DNA from: Peptoclostridium litorale DSM 5388 | GTDB taxonomy: Bacteria > Bacillota > Clostridia > Peptostreptococcales > Peptostreptococcaceae | Assembly (NCBI RefSeq): GCF_900141635.1 | Contig: NZ_FSRH01000013.1 | Span: forward strand, 1-64,000 | DNA: 64,000 bases | Direction of reading: 5' to 3' | Part shown: positions 53,616-64,000 of the stretch, in pieces | How the letters are laid out: the number at the start of each line of letters is the position of its first letter | Numbering within the stretch: position 1 is the stretch's first letter | Notes under the pieces: generated by a model | Seen by the model: only the letters and a program-made list of their open reading frames with translations | Told to the model about the DNA's origin: nothing | Database searches by the model: none | Position numbers and translations under genes: made by a program

Positions 53616-54272
53616 TTATTTTTGAGAGCATATATCATTGATCAGCTCTGTCATTCCCTTTCCTTGAATCTTATCCATGGATTTTTTCATATCTCCTTCT
53701 TCAATCTTCTTGTACTTTACTATTCTTTCTATCCTTGTTCCATCTGTCTTTGATTTTAATATGATCTTGTTTTCACCTACGTTAAGCTTAACTTCTTTTG
53801 CAAACAGTCCCATGGAACCTATTTCAAATGTCTCTTTTTTCAAACGCTTAGTGAATTTTTTAGTTTTAGGCTTTTTGTCTCCATTGCTCTCAGACTTACT
53901 TGAAGACACTTTATCCTGGCCTTCAGATTTTTCGCCTCCATCTTTGCCTGATTCCAGAGGCTTTGAATCCACACCATCTTTATCCTTTATCTCAATAATA
54001 ACCTTTTCTTCCTGTCCATATACTTCCAGTAATACAGATGTTCCCGATATTCCCTTGCCCGATATTACAACTGTTGAATTTGTAGTAACCATATAATCAG
54101 GCTCTGGCTTTATAAGTTCTATACTCGCCTGCTGATTAGCACTCTCAATATTGTCTTCAATTTTCACAGGCTCTGCATCTTTTAAATCCACATTTGTAGA
54201 ATCGGCATGTGCTACCATTCCGCTTCCTGCGAGCATCAGGCACAATATAAATCCTGAAGCCAGTTTTTTCAT
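53616..54272 (-). CDS. Secreted protein within the walRK operon, function unknown
   Basis: 218 residues. Signal peptide (about 1-24, ending A-H-A), then an Ig-like bacterial beta segment (I-S-G-K-G-I-S-G-T-S-V near 70) split by a low-complexity Lys/Ser/Glu/Gly insertion (about 100-140), and a charged end. No known domain is complete. It lies between walK and yycH on the same strand with small gaps, the place where many Firmicutes have no gene. Could be an extracytoplasmic binding partner, but nothing proves it. Confidence 0.75.
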   Translation of the reverse strand: MKKLASGFILCLMLAGSGMVAHADSTNVDLKDAEPVKIEDNIESANQQASIELIKPEPDYMVTTNSTVVISGKGISGTSVLLEVYGQEEKVIIEIKDKDGVDSKPLESGKDGGEKSEGQDKVSSSKSESNGDKKPKTKKFTKRLKKETFEIGSMGLFAKEVKLNVGENKIILKSKTDGTRIERIVKYKKIEEGDMKKSMDKIQGKGMTELINDICSQK

Positions 54273-54409
54273 GACATACTCCTCCCCGCTTTACTAAATC
54301 ATAACTCTACTTAACATAAATTATACACAATTTTTATTACAAAATGATTACAAACTGATTAAAATGTTTTTACATTTATCCACATTCCCACAGATTTATC
54401 AACAACCTT

Positions 54410-56203
54410 TTACACAGTGTGCGATGTGGGGATAGATATTATAAATGTAGAGCCTTTTTCTAATTCACTTTCCACATGTATCATTCCGCCATGCTCTTCA
54501 ATTATGTGCTTTGTTATGGAAAGTCCAAGCCCCGTACCTCCCATGTCCCGCGACCTCGCCTTGTCCACCCTGTAAAATCTCTCAAATATCCTCGGAAGGG
54601 ATTCTTTTGGTATTCCCATCCCATTGTCCCTTATGCTTATGTGGGCCCACGCCTCGTCCCTTGAAAGGGAAAGGCTTATTTCCCCTCCATCGGGAGTGTA
54701 TTTTATACAGTTTGTAAGTATGTTTTGTATGGCCTGCTCCATTTTATGAGAGTCCATGTTTACAATTATTGATTCCTCCGTGAATATATACCTGAACGTG
54801 TGGTTTTTCTCATTGAAGGCCACGCTCAGCTTTTTGGCTATGGATGAGATGAAGCCCACCGCGTCAATGGGCTCGAAATTCCAGTCCATATTTTTATTGT
54901 CCAGCTTCGAAAGCTTGAGCAGGTCTTTTACTATCATGGCCATTCTGTCAGATTCCTTTTCTATGACCTTTAGAAACTGGTTTTGAAGCTCTATGTCATC
55001 CACCGCACCGCTCAAAATGGTCTCCGCATAGCTTTTTATTGTGGTTATAGGAGTTTTAAGCTCATGCGATACATTTGCAACAAATTCCTTTCTCATATTT
55101 TCGAGCTTTTGGTGCTCTGTTATGTCCTGAAGCACCAGTATTATGCCGGCCACTTCCTTCTGGCTGTCCCTTAGCGATACAAAACTAACCTTTATCACAG
55201 TCCCGTTTGAAATCTCTATTATGTCGCTGCCGGATTCAAGCCCGTTTTTTATTATATTTGAAAGCTTTATTTTCTCGCTGTACCTGCCCATTATGTCGTC
55301 GTATTTCTTGCCTTCTATTTCGCTTTTTTCAAGACACATCATCTGCATGAACCTGGGGTTTAGATGCATTATCTGGCCGCTAAAATCGACCGCCAGCAGT
55401 CCGTCCGCCATGTGGTTTATTATTGCATCAAGCTTTCCCTTTTCGCTCGATATCTCAGAAAGAGTCTGTTTGAGCTTTGCCGTAAGGTAGTTGAACATTC
55501 TCCCAAGCTGTCCTATTTCATCATCAGACCTTACCTCTACGACCTGGTCAAAGTCTCCCTTTGCCATCTTAAGAGCTTTTTTTGTAACGTCATTTATTGG
55601 ATTTGTTATGGATGTGGACACCAAAAATCCAAGGACTACTGTCACCAAAAGTCCAACTATCATGGCCTTTATAAATATTATCTTTGAATTGTCGAGTATG
55701 TTGTATATCTCATCAAGGTTTGCCTTGCAGTATATTATTCCTATTACTTCGCCCTTTTCGTCCTCGTACGGAAACACCATATGCTTTACCCTGTATTTTT
55801 TCATGTCGTCTTCATTTATGTCTTTTTCATATATCTTTCCTGTAGACGCCGAGAGCATCGCGTATTCATCAAAAAAATCCATTGCATATAGGTTTTCAAT
55901 CTCACGGTTTGTGGATGCGATTATCTTAAAGTCATTTTCCGCATCTATTATGCTTATCTGATACCCTATTGAAAGCGGCGTTCTATACAGGTCCTTTTGT
56001 ATGTTTTTGTAGTTCTCACTCAAATCCTCTTCTGGAAGAAATTTCTTGACTGTGTTGTTGGATATATACCGAAGGTCGTCCCTGACCTTGTTCAGGTAGT
56101 ACGTTTCAAACTGGTTAGTTATGAAAACGCCCACTATCACCATCGCTATGAATACAAGCAAGAAATATATCGTTATAAGCCTCCACCTTATGCTGCTGAA
56201 CAA
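54410..56203 (-). CDS. walK: WalK cell-wall sensor histidine kinase
   Basis: 597 residues, TTG start with GGGGG eight bases upstream. Two membrane helices (about 8-28 and 177-198), extracellular Cache-like domain, HAMP (about 199-250), PAS (about 265-360), His-box V-S-H-E-L-K-T-P (near 385), N-box N-C-I-K-Y-T-P-D-G, G1 D-N-G-M-G-I, G2 G-L-G-L-S-I. Controls cell-wall metabolism with WalR, whose stop is three bases upstream. Confidence 0.96.
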   Translation of the reverse strand: MFSSIRWRLITIYFLLVFIAMVIVGVFITNQFETYYLNKVRDDLRYISNNTVKKFLPEEDLSENYKNIQKDLYRTPLSIGYQISIIDAENDFKIIASTNREIENLYAMDFFDEYAMLSASTGKIYEKDINEDDMKKYRVKHMVFPYEDEKGEVIGIIYCKANLDEIYNILDNSKIIFIKAMIVGLLVTVVLGFLVSTSITNPINDVTKKALKMAKGDFDQVVEVRSDDEIGQLGRMFNYLTAKLKQTLSEISSEKGKLDAIINHMADGLLAVDFSGQIMHLNPRFMQMMCLEKSEIEGKKYDDIMGRYSEKIKLSNIIKNGLESGSDIIEISNGTVIKVSFVSLRDSQKEVAGIILVLQDITEHQKLENMRKEFVANVSHELKTPITTIKSYAETILSGAVDDIELQNQFLKVIEKESDRMAMIVKDLLKLSKLDNKNMDWNFEPIDAVGFISSIAKKLSVAFNEKNHTFRYIFTEESIIVNMDSHKMEQAIQNILTNCIKYTPDGGEISLSLSRDEAWAHISIRDNGMGIPKESLPRIFERFYRVDKARSRDMGGTGLGLSITKHIIEEHGGMIHVESELEKGSTFIISIPTSHTV

Positions 56204-56206
56204 ATT

Positions 56207-56899
56207 CTAGTCCCCCTTGAAATAGTATCCAACCCCACGCTTTGTAATTATATATGCAGGGCTTGATGAGTCGGTTTCTATTTTTTCCCTGAGTCTTCTC
56301 ACAGTTACATCCACAGTCCTTATATCCCCGTAGTATTCATATCCCCAGACTTGTTCAAGCAGCTGCTCTCTTGAAAAAACCTGCTCCTTTTGGGTAGACA
56401 AAAATTTCAAAAGTTCAAACTCCCTTACGGTAAGGTCTATTATCCTGCCTTCTTTTTTGACCTCGTATTTCATAAGATCAACAGTCAGGTCTTCAAATCT
56501 GAGCAGGTCATCATTGCCTGCAGAAATTCCGCTCATATCCACGCGTCTTAGATTCGCCTTGACCCTGGCCACGAGCTCCCTTACGCTGAAAGGCTTTGTT
56601 ATATAGTCATCCGCCCCCAGTTCCAGCCCGAGTATCTTGTCCACTTCCTCTTCTTTTGCAGTGACCATTATTATGGGAATCATATATTTTTCCCTTATCT
56701 TTTTACAAACCTCAAATCCATCATATTTAGGCAGCATTATATCCAAAAGCACTATGTCCGGCTCGAATTGCCAAGTCTTTTTTATCGCATCTTCGCCGTC
56801 ATATGCGATTTCCACAGTATAGCCTTCCTTTTCAAGGTTGAATTTAAGTATATCTGCAATAGGTTTTTCGTCGTCCACCACAAGTATTTTTTTACTCAT
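56207..56899 (-). CDS. walR: WalR response regulator, OmpR family
   Basis: 230 residues. Receiver with V-D-D-E (near 8-11), phosphoacceptor D in L-L-D-I-M-L-P (near 53), Lys in T-K-P-F (near 103), and an OmpR winged helix at about 130-228. Ends R-G-V-G-Y-Y as usual for WalR. First gene of the operon. Confidence 0.96.
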   Translation of the reverse strand: MSKKILVVDDEKPIADILKFNLEKEGYTVEIAYDGEDAIKKTWQFEPDIVLLDIMLPKYDGFEVCKKIREKYMIPIIMVTAKEEEVDKILGLELGADDYITKPFSVRELVARVKANLRRVDMSGISAGNDDLLRFEDLTVDLMKYEVKKEGRIIDLTVREFELLKFLSTQKEQVFSREQLLEQVWGYEYYGDIRTVDVTVRRLREKIETDSSSPAYIITKRGVGYYFKGD

Positions 56900-57018
56900 A
56901 TTTTCCCCTCCCAGGACACACCTTCAATTAGAATCATTATACATCAAAAACATGTGAAATTTAGTCTATATCGACAACAAATTTATGCAAACACTCATAC
57001 TTTTTTTGCTCTAACTAC

Positions 57019-57047
57019 AAAAAGCTGTTGAAATTCAACAGCTTTTG
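57019..57047 (-). terminator. Terminator of the M23 peptidase gene
   Basis: Stem AAAAGCTGTTGAA (57020-57032) with TTCAACAGCTTTT (57034-57046) and a T-run on the minus strand, 16 bases past the stop. Confidence 0.88.
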
Positions 57048-57062
57048 AGTGTCCTCTATATT

Positions 57063-58622
57063 TTAATAGCTTACATATTTTTTTGGATTTTGAGGCGTAC
57101 CGTTTTTTCTAACTTCAAAGTGGAGATGAGGACCCGTTGACCTTCCCGTATTTCCCACAGCAGCAATCTTTTGTCCCCTGTATACTCTGCTTCCATTTGA
57201 AACATCCAGCTGGCTGCAGTGCGCATAGTAAGTCTGGTACCCATTTTCGTGATTTATTATTATAACTTTTCCATATCCATTTTTCCAACCTGAATATGTT
57301 ACCTTTCCTCCATCAGCCGCATATATTGGAGTCCCTATTGAATTTGCTACATCTATCCCCTCGTGCATCTTTCCCCATCTTCTGCCGAACGGAGATGAAA
57401 GCCTTCCCCTCGTCGGATTGATGAAGCTTCCGAATGCAAGAGTCTTAGGTCTTTCCTTTATTCCATTAAGTACTATTTTGCTCTTTGGATCCTGCACTAT
57501 ATTCTCTTGCATTATCTCTGTCGATGCAAGAACCCCGTCTATTTTTACCTGTTTTGCCTTTATTTTTTTTACACCTTCATATCCCTCTTCTTTGACCTTC
57601 TTGTCGCCCTTGTACATGGCCTTTGTATCCTCATATACGACTTCATACGGTATTTTTTCCTCGTATGTAATCTCCTGTGTGGTCTTGACGCTTATATAGG
57701 GCTTTGGCACTGTCACGTTGATCTGCTGGTCTATTTGGAGCTTTTCAACATTCACGTCCGGATTTGCCTTTTCTATGTCGCTTACATGAATGTCAAGCTC
57801 TCTTGCTATGCTCCATGCACTGTCTCCGGTCTTTACCTTGTAAGTCTGCAGCTTGTCTGTTCCCTGGGCTATGTATGTAAGTGCCTTTTCGCTAGACTTT
57901 ATGTCTGCTATGTTGGCCTGCACCTTTTCAATCTTAACCTCCTGTATGAAATCTATTTCCCTGTTGCTTATGCCCTCTTCGTCTTCCTCATAAGGCTGTT
58001 TTATATTCTGGAGTATCTCATTGGCCTCTTCCTCCGACTTTACAACGGTAACAATCTGTCCATCGGCAACTATCCCGAATGCATCCATTTGAACGTCTAT
58101 GCTTTGTCTTATTCTCGCCTCAAGCTTGCTGCCGGCAATAATCTGTGCCTTTGAAACATGAACCCTTTTCATTTCTATGCTTTGGCCTATCTTTATGTCC
58201 TCGCCAAACTGGGCCGGGACACTTCCCTTTATGTCTTCGACAAGCCCATATACCTCAGACTTCTTGTCAACTATCCCTATCATCTTTCCGTCTATGTATA
58301 CCTCGTAGTTCAAAGTCGAAAAATATGCCGTTCCTGCAAGAATGACTATCAACGCAGATGCAGTAACGGTATAAAAAATATTCTTATTGGCATTCAGCGC
58401 CGACCATTTGTTTTCAGCGCCTAAAATCTTTTTAAGCTCTGCCGTATTTTTATTGTATGTATCTTTAAATCTATCAAGCATATGGCCATTTCCATATGAT
58501 TCCTTCGCATTTTCAATTATTTCGACAAGGCTGTCCCTGCCCTTTAGTGCCACATCTTTGGCCTTTTTTGAAATTGACTTTATACTGTCAGCCAATTTAT
58601 TTAAATTATCAGAATTCATCAT
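57063..58622 (-). CDS. M23 peptidoglycan hydrolase with LysM and G5 domains
   Basis: 519 residues. N-terminal cytoplasmic helix region, one membrane helix (about 83-105), LysM (about 265-308: K-V-K-T-G-D-S-A-W-S-I-A-R), G5 (about 310-390), and an M23 endopeptidase domain (about 400-515) with zinc ligands H in M-H-E-G-I-D-V and H-x-H in G-P-H-L-H-F-E. Cuts peptidoglycan cross-links. Its neighbourhood with walRK fits regulation by WalR. Divergent from the DnaD gene. Confidence 0.93.
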   Translation of the reverse strand: MMNSDNLNKLADSIKSISKKAKDVALKGRDSLVEIIENAKESYGNGHMLDRFKDTYNKNTAELKKILGAENKWSALNANKNIFYTVTASALIVILAGTAYFSTLNYEVYIDGKMIGIVDKKSEVYGLVEDIKGSVPAQFGEDIKIGQSIEMKRVHVSKAQIIAGSKLEARIRQSIDVQMDAFGIVADGQIVTVVKSEEEANEILQNIKQPYEEDEEGISNREIDFIQEVKIEKVQANIADIKSSEKALTYIAQGTDKLQTYKVKTGDSAWSIARELDIHVSDIEKANPDVNVEKLQIDQQINVTVPKPYISVKTTQEITYEEKIPYEVVYEDTKAMYKGDKKVKEEGYEGVKKIKAKQVKIDGVLASTEIMQENIVQDPKSKIVLNGIKERPKTLAFGSFINPTRGRLSSPFGRRWGKMHEGIDVANSIGTPIYAADGGKVTYSGWKNGYGKVIIINHENGYQTYYAHCSQLDVSNGSRVYRGQKIAAVGNTGRSTGPHLHFEVRKNGTPQNPKKYVSY

Positions 58623-58852
58623 AATGCTCCTTTCAATAAAAACTACACTCTATTATACCAAATTTCCGCACCTTATTTCAAATTACAGCTTAAATTATAT
58701 TATTTTTTTGTGAATTGATATGATTTCTCAAATCAAACACCATGGCAGGCGTTCCAATTGCAGCTTCAATGAAATTTCGGGTTGAAATGCACATATATAT
58801 TATGATAGTGTAGTAATCTGCATGTGATATAATTTAAATTGAGGTGGTAATA

Positions 58853-59920
58853 ATGTTTTATAAAGAAAAATCGGATGTAAGCTTCGGCCAAACTCCTATT
58901 GACAATATATTCATAGACATATTCATGCCAATGGCAAACGGAACATTTGTAATGGTGTATCTTCTTGGGTACAGATACTCGCTTGAACCATACGACAGCG
59001 AAAATTCCCCTGGCAATATCACAATATCAAAAAATCTTGGCATACCCCTTTCAGACGTGCTTTCTGCCTGGGAATTTTGGGAAGGAAAGGGCATAGTAAA
59101 AAGGCATTCCGACTCGTCATTTGACGACGGAAAATACAGCGTGGAGTTTATGGACCTTAAAAGGCTCTATCTAGAAAATATAAAGCCCCACTCATTAAAC
59201 TCCTCCACAGGAAGCATAGGCGTGAACGATCTGATACAGCTCAATGAAAATGAAAGCATACGAGGCATGTTCAACTCGGTAAACGAAATAATATCAAGGG
59301 AGCTTGCTCCAAACGAAAAGCAAAAGATACTCCAGATAATGGAACGCTATAATATGCCATGCGACATTATAAAGGCGGCATATTCATTTGCAAAAAATAA
59401 AAAGGGAATAAAAAATGTCAATTTCGTGGAAGGGATAATAAGGAACTGGTACGATATGAATATCTCAGATATAAGTGCTCTCGAAGAATACCTCAAAGAG
59501 CGCTCTGAAAGAATGGTGCTATATAGCAGGGTTTTCAGGTCTTTAGGATTTACAAGGCAGCCTTCTCAGGAAGAGAGAAAAGTAATGGACTCTTGGATGG
59601 ATGGTCTCTCATTTGACATGGATATTATTTTGAAGGCATGCTCCAAATCCAAGAATACGTCCAACCCTTCAATAGCCTATATAGATGGTATTTTGAAAAG
59701 CTGGCACTCCAAAGGCTTTACCTCAGCTGAAGACACCCAAAAGGAAGATGCCGAAAGAGAAAATCAAAAGATCATCTCCGCCGGCAAAAATACTCAGTAC
59801 CAAAAAAACCAAAATCCTTACAAGACGAAATTTCATTACAAGGAAGAGCGTAGTTCCAGATACACACCTGAAGAACTCGAAAAAATTCTTTTAGAAAACC
59901 AAAGGAAAAAATTTAAGTAG
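58853..59920 (+). CDS. DnaD-domain primosomal protein
   Basis: 355 residues from the ATG at 58853; a GTG at 58844 lies inside the GAGGTGG site. N-terminal winged helix (about 20-90), then two DnaD-like C-terminal domains (about 125-195 and 215-285), the second with Y-I-D-G-I-L-K-S-W-H (near 275), and a basic tail. DnaD helps load the replicative helicase. Followed by the DnaI/DnaC-like gene ten bases away. Confidence 0.9.
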   Translation: MFYKEKSDVSFGQTPIDNIFIDIFMPMANGTFVMVYLLGYRYSLEPYDSENSPGNITISKNLGIPLSDVLSAWEFWEGKGIVKRHSDSSFDDGKYSVEFMDLKRLYLENIKPHSLNSSTGSIGVNDLIQLNENESIRGMFNSVNEIISRELAPNEKQKILQIMERYNMPCDIIKAAYSFAKNKKGIKNVNFVEGIIRNWYDMNISDISALEEYLKERSERMVLYSRVFRSLGFTRQPSQEERKVMDSWMDGLSFDMDIILKACSKSKNTSNPSIAYIDGILKSWHSKGFTSAEDTQKEDAERENQKIISAGKNTQYQKNQNPYKTKFHYKEERSSRYTPEELEKILLENQRKKFK

Positions 59921-59930
59921 GTGAAAATAC

Positions 59931-60917
59931 ATGAGAGAGCAAAAAATAAGAACAATTCTTTTAAATTACGAAAAGAAAAGGGACAAAGCCCATATAGACC
60001 TTGAACACCGAAAGAAAGAGATTTATTCCAAATTTCCTCAAATTGAAAAGATAGATAGTTCAATATTTAGCATAGGCCTTAAAATGAGCAGGCTTGCACT
60101 GGAAAATCCAAACATGACTTCTGAGATAGTCCTGCAGTCCAAGCAGAAAATCGAAGCCCTCAAACAGGAAAAGGACAGCATACTAAAGGCAAACGGCTAT
60201 TCACCCGACTACCTTAAAATCAAGTTCGAGTGCCCTCTTTGCAATGACAAGGGATTTTTAAAAAACGGCCAAAAATGCAAATGCCTGAGGCAGGAGATAA
60301 TCAGCGAAGCGTATAATATGTCCAACATAAGAAAGGTCATACAAAAGGAAAACCTATCCACTTTCAACCTCGACATATTTTCAGACACAAGGGGCAGCGA
60401 CGAGCCTTGCTCCCAGAAGGAAAACATGGCAAACATACTTACAATATGCGATGACTTCATAAGAGATTTCAACAAAAACACGGGCGAAAACCTGCTTTTC
60501 TACGGCACCACGGGCTCTGGCAAGACATTCATGTGCAACTGCATAGCAAAAGACCTACTGGACAAGGGCTATTTTGTAATATACCAGACAGCATTTGCAC
60601 TGTTTGAAATAGTCGAAAACCACAAGTTTCAAAAGGGAAACAGGGACATAGGCGCGGACTCATACCGTTCACTTTTCGAGTCGGACCTTCTTATAATAGA
60701 CGATCTTGGCACTGAAATCCAAAACTCCTTTACAAACAGCGAGCTTTTTCACATAATAAATTCAAGACTTGTAGCTGGCAAAAAGACTGTAATATCCACA
60801 AACCTTTCTCTCGGAGAGCTTTCCCAAAGATATACAGACCGGATATTTTCAAGAATTTCAAGCAGCTTCACTCTTTTGAAATTCTTTGGAAAAGACCTCA
60901 GGTGGGAAAACAGGTAA
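59931..60917 (+). CDS. DnaI/DnaC-type helicase loader ATPase
   Basis: 328 residues. N-terminal zinc motif C-P-L-C-N-D-K-G-F-L-K-N-G-Q-K-C-K-C (near 100-117) as in DnaI, then AAA+ with Walker A F-Y-G-T-T-G-S-G-K-T (near 190) and Walker B L-L-I-I-D-D-L-G (near 250). Loads the hexameric helicase at the origin. Coupled to the DnaD gene. Confidence 0.92.
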   Translation: MREQKIRTILLNYEKKRDKAHIDLEHRKKEIYSKFPQIEKIDSSIFSIGLKMSRLALENPNMTSEIVLQSKQKIEALKQEKDSILKANGYSPDYLKIKFECPLCNDKGFLKNGQKCKCLRQEIISEAYNMSNIRKVIQKENLSTFNLDIFSDTRGSDEPCSQKENMANILTICDDFIRDFNKNTGENLLFYGTTGSGKTFMCNCIAKDLLDKGYFVIYQTAFALFEIVENHKFQKGNRDIGADSYRSLFESDLLIIDDLGTEIQNSFTNSELFHIINSRLVAGKKTVISTNLSLGELSQRYTDRIFSRISSSFTLLKFFGKDLRWENR

Positions 60918-60952
60918 AAAAAAACCATCTGCGTAGCAGATGGTTTTTTTTA
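60916..60952 (+). terminator. Terminator of the dnaD-dnaI operon
   Basis: Stem AACCATCTGC with GCAGATGGTT around a gta loop, with A- and T-runs. It overlaps the stop codon. Confidence 0.92.
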
Positions 60953-60958
60953 ATGAAA

Positions 60959-60985
60959 AAGCGACTGTGACGCCACAGTCGCTTA
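60959..60985 (-). terminator. Hairpin downstream of tRNA-Val
   Basis: AAGCGACTGTG pairs with CACAGTCGCTT (60959-60969 with 60974-60984). It lies five bases past the tRNA 3' end; the T-run is supplied by the next terminator on the minus strand (TTTTTCAT). Confidence 0.7.
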
Positions 60986-60989
60986 AAAT

Positions 60990-61065
60990 TGGTGGGAGCA
61001 ACAGGGCTCGAACCTGTGACCCCCTGCTTGTAAGGCAGGTGCTCTCCCAGCTGAGCTATGCTCCC
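60990..61065 (-). tRNA. tRNA-Val (anticodon TAC)
   Basis: 76 bases with the 3' CCA encoded. Acceptor GGGAGCA (61065-61059) pairs with TGCTCCC; anticodon loop CTTACAA between CCTGC and GCAGG; T-arm has GGTTCGAGCC. Complete cloverleaf. Confidence 0.97.
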
Positions 61066-61236
61066 ACGTCAATTTCTCAAATTGCCTAATTATTATTCTA
61101 CTACCCTTTACCATATATGTCAACATTAAAATTGTATTTATTCAAAATTTTTGAATATAATTTCAAAGCGACATGGATATTCCCCTGGCCAAATCAACAA
61201 TCTGCATATGAAATTGACCCCTACATAGCAGTTCAA

Positions 61237-61272
61237 AAAGACATGTGTATGGTATTATGCCTCACATGTCTT
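61237..61272 (-). terminator. Terminator of purA
   Basis: AAAGACATGTG (about 61237-61247) pairs with CACATGTCTTT, followed by TTTTTG on the minus strand. Confidence 0.75.
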
Positions 61273-61277
61273 TCTGG

Positions 61278-61316
61278 AATTAACTGTCATATGAATATTT
61301 CATATGACAGTTAATT
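61278..61316. terminator. Second hairpin after purA
   Basis: 18-bp stem AATTAACTGTCATATGAA (61278-61295) with 61299-61316, loop TAT. The T-run is on the plus strand, so it would serve that direction; on the minus strand it may only protect the mRNA end. Confidence 0.7.
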
Positions 61317-61318
61317 TT

Positions 61319-62629
<1,311 letters not shown>

Positions 62630-62717
62630 TCATTAATATTCGAACACTCCAAGGATAATTTTATCAAATATACGGATTGTAATCAATCTTAAAATATAAT
62701 TTTGTGCTAAATAGGAC

Positions 62718-62743
62718 AAAAAAAACCCCACTTTTACGCGGGG
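62718..62743 (-). terminator. Terminator of the aminotransferase gene
   Basis: CCCCGC on the minus strand (62743-62738) pairs with GTGGGG (62731-62726), then a run of eight T. Confidence 0.75.
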
Positions 62744-62844
62744 CTCCCTTACTACGGTCATTATATACATATTTTGCATTTTCAAAATGAACTTTATCAG
62801 TCTGATTCACAGCGCATTTTTGTCTACCATTTGATGTTTACAGT

Positions 62845-64000
62845 CTATTCCAGCTCCGAAAGCACATTTTTTATCGCCTGCACAGCATATTCAATTTCTT
62901 CCATTGTAGTTGCATATCCAAAGCTGAATCTTACGGTTCCCTGGGGGAATGTACCAAGAGTCTTATGTGCAGATGGCGCACAGTGAAGGCCCACCCTTGT
63001 AGATATGTTATACTCCTTTTGAAGCGCAAATCCTATTTCGGCATTGTCGTTTTCAGGAAAATCTATAGAGACAACCGCAGTTCTTCCGCTTGCATCCTTT
63101 TTACCTATTAGCTTTGCGCCTTCTATGCCCTTGACCCCGTCTATGAAAGCCTGTGTTATTTCCATTTCATGTTCTTTTATGCCCTCTATGCCTGTCTTTT
63201 TAAGGTATGAAAGCGCCGCGTGAAGTCCGTATATTCCCACTATGTTTTGAGTTCCCGATTCAAATTTGTCAGGCATGTAGCTAGGCTGCTCCTCAGACTC
63301 TGAAAGGCTTCCAGTCCCCCCTTCAATGAAAGGTGATACATTTTCATTGAGCCTGTCGCTTATTACAAATCCACCCATTCCCGGAGGCCCCAAAAGGCTC
63401 TTGTGACCTGTAAATGTTATGGCATCGGCATTTAGCTTTTTCATATCAACATCAAGCACACCGGCAGTCTGTGCCGCATCCACTATGAAAAACAGGTCAT
63501 TTTCTACTGCAATATTGCCCACGGCCTCAAGGTCAAGCACTGTTCCGCATACGTTTGAAGCATGCATCATAACTATGGCCTTTGTATTTGCCTTTATTGC
63601 ATCTTTTACATCCTTAGGATCTATCTCTCCCGTTTCACTGCACTGAACCCTTGTAAATTCGGCTCCACTTTTCGAAAGCCCAACAATAGGCCTCATTACG
63701 GCATTGTGTTCCATGGATGAGACTATCACGTGGTCTCCCGATTTTAAAAGCCCTTTTATTATTATATTGAGGCTTTCCGTTATGTTCTTTGTGAATATAA
63801 CATTTTCAGTCTTGTCGAAATTGAAAAGTTCGCATATCATTTCTCTGGCTTCAAGCACTATTCTCTCTGCGGCAAAAGCCGAGTCGTAAGCGCCCCTGCT
63901 GACATTGCATCCCACGTTGTTTATATAGTTCGCCATGGCTTCTCCCACGCCAGGAGCCTTTGGAAAAGCCGTGGCTCCGTTGTCCATATATACCTTTTTC
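62845..64000 (-). CDS. Cysteine desulfurase-type class V aminotransferase, start outside window
   Basis: 385 residues visible. The PLP lysine is in T-G-H-K-S-L-L-G-P-P-G (near 205), and R-V-G-L-H-C-A-P (near 345) places a Cys where cysteine desulfurases carry the active one. Y-M-D-N-G-A-T-A-F-P-K-A-P is the N-terminal motif. The first in-window ATG (63987) comes after K-K-V-Y, and position 64000 is the last base of a codon, so the true start is probably just outside. This subgroup (EF2568-like) is not the main IscS/SufS; role possibly sulfur transfer or selenium handling. Confidence 0.85.
   Translation of the reverse strand, partial: KKVYMDNGATAFPKAPGVGEAMANYINNVGCNVSRGAYDSAFAAERIVLEAREMICELFNFDKTENVIFTKNITESLNIIIKGLLKSGDHVIVSSMEHNAVMRPIVGLSKSGAEFTRVQCSETGEIDPKDVKDAIKANTKAIVMMHASNVCGTVLDLEAVGNIAVENDLFFIVDAAQTAGVLDVDMKKLNADAITFTGHKSLLGPPGMGGFVISDRLNENVSPFIEGGTGSLSESEEQPSYMPDKFESGTQNIVGIYGLHAALSYLKKTGIEGIKEHEMEITQAFIDGVKGIEGAKLIGKKDASGRTAVVSIDFPENDNAEIGFALQKEYNISTRVGLHCAPSAHKTLGTFPQGTVRFSFGYATTMEEIEYAVQAIKNVLSELE

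Noticed and set aside
61117-61314. 65-residue plus-strand frame between tRNA-Val and purA
   Set aside because: It spans two terminator hairpins and has no ribosome site.

Overview
The window is a 64 kb chromosomal segment of a low-to-medium GC Gram-positive anaerobe of the class Clostridia. Evidence: strong AGGAGG-type ribosome sites, heavy use of ATA, AGG and TTG/GTG starts, the Firmicutes WalRK locus with YycH/YycI/WalJ/HtrA, a DnaD/DnaI-type helicase-loading pair, and many fermentative genes. A Peptostreptococcaceae-like amino-acid or purine fermenter is my best inference; species cannot be set from the sequence alone.

1-12.0 kb is a ureide (allantoin) catabolic region: a truncated PucG-like aminotransferase, ureidoglycine aminohydrolase AllE, a small cupin, allantoate amidohydrolase AllC, a divergent PucR-type regulator, and two tandem copies of an allantoinase plus NCS1 permease operon. 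Each copy is preceded by the same conserved upstream block. 12.1-24.1 kb is mixed housekeeping: a MarR repressor divergent from an AcuI-like oxidoreductase with a visible promoter and operator, a radical SAM protein, a double-cubane-cluster protein (YjiM type), a MATE exporter, a split AgrC-like sensor, a Mut7-C protein preceded by a dead histidine kinase fragment, DUF4332, and release factor 3.

24.3-30.6 kb is a five-gene pentitol operon (ABC importer, polyol dehydrogenase, xylulokinase), probably taking up xylitol or arabitol and delivering xylulose 5-phosphate. A chemoreceptor, a decayed serine resolvase, and a YesM/YesN two-component system with its own binding-protein-like first gene follow. 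38.6-43.5 kb holds three cyclic-di-GMP genes (one HD-GYP, two GGDEF).

44.2-46.5 kb is the most unusual part. The last codons of rlmH are repeated twice downstream of the gene, in the same orientation and with flanking inverted repeats. The three copies delimit two small AT-rich cassettes, each with one pseudouridine synthase gene (RluF-like and TruA-like). This is the architecture of staphylococcal SCC elements, which integrate at the 3' end of rlmH, but here the cassettes are about 1 kb and have no recombinase. Directly upstream of rlmH lies a strongly folded ~200-nt segment that looks like a structured RNA.

47.3-58.6 kb is the cell-wall locus: PrcB-like lipoprotein, HtrA, WalJ, MurA, YycI, YycH, a secreted protein, WalK, WalR and an M23/LysM/G5 peptidoglycan hydrolase. 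58.8-64 kb has the DnaD and DnaI-like genes, tRNA-Val, purA and a class V aminotransferase of the cysteine desulfurase type that runs off the right edge.
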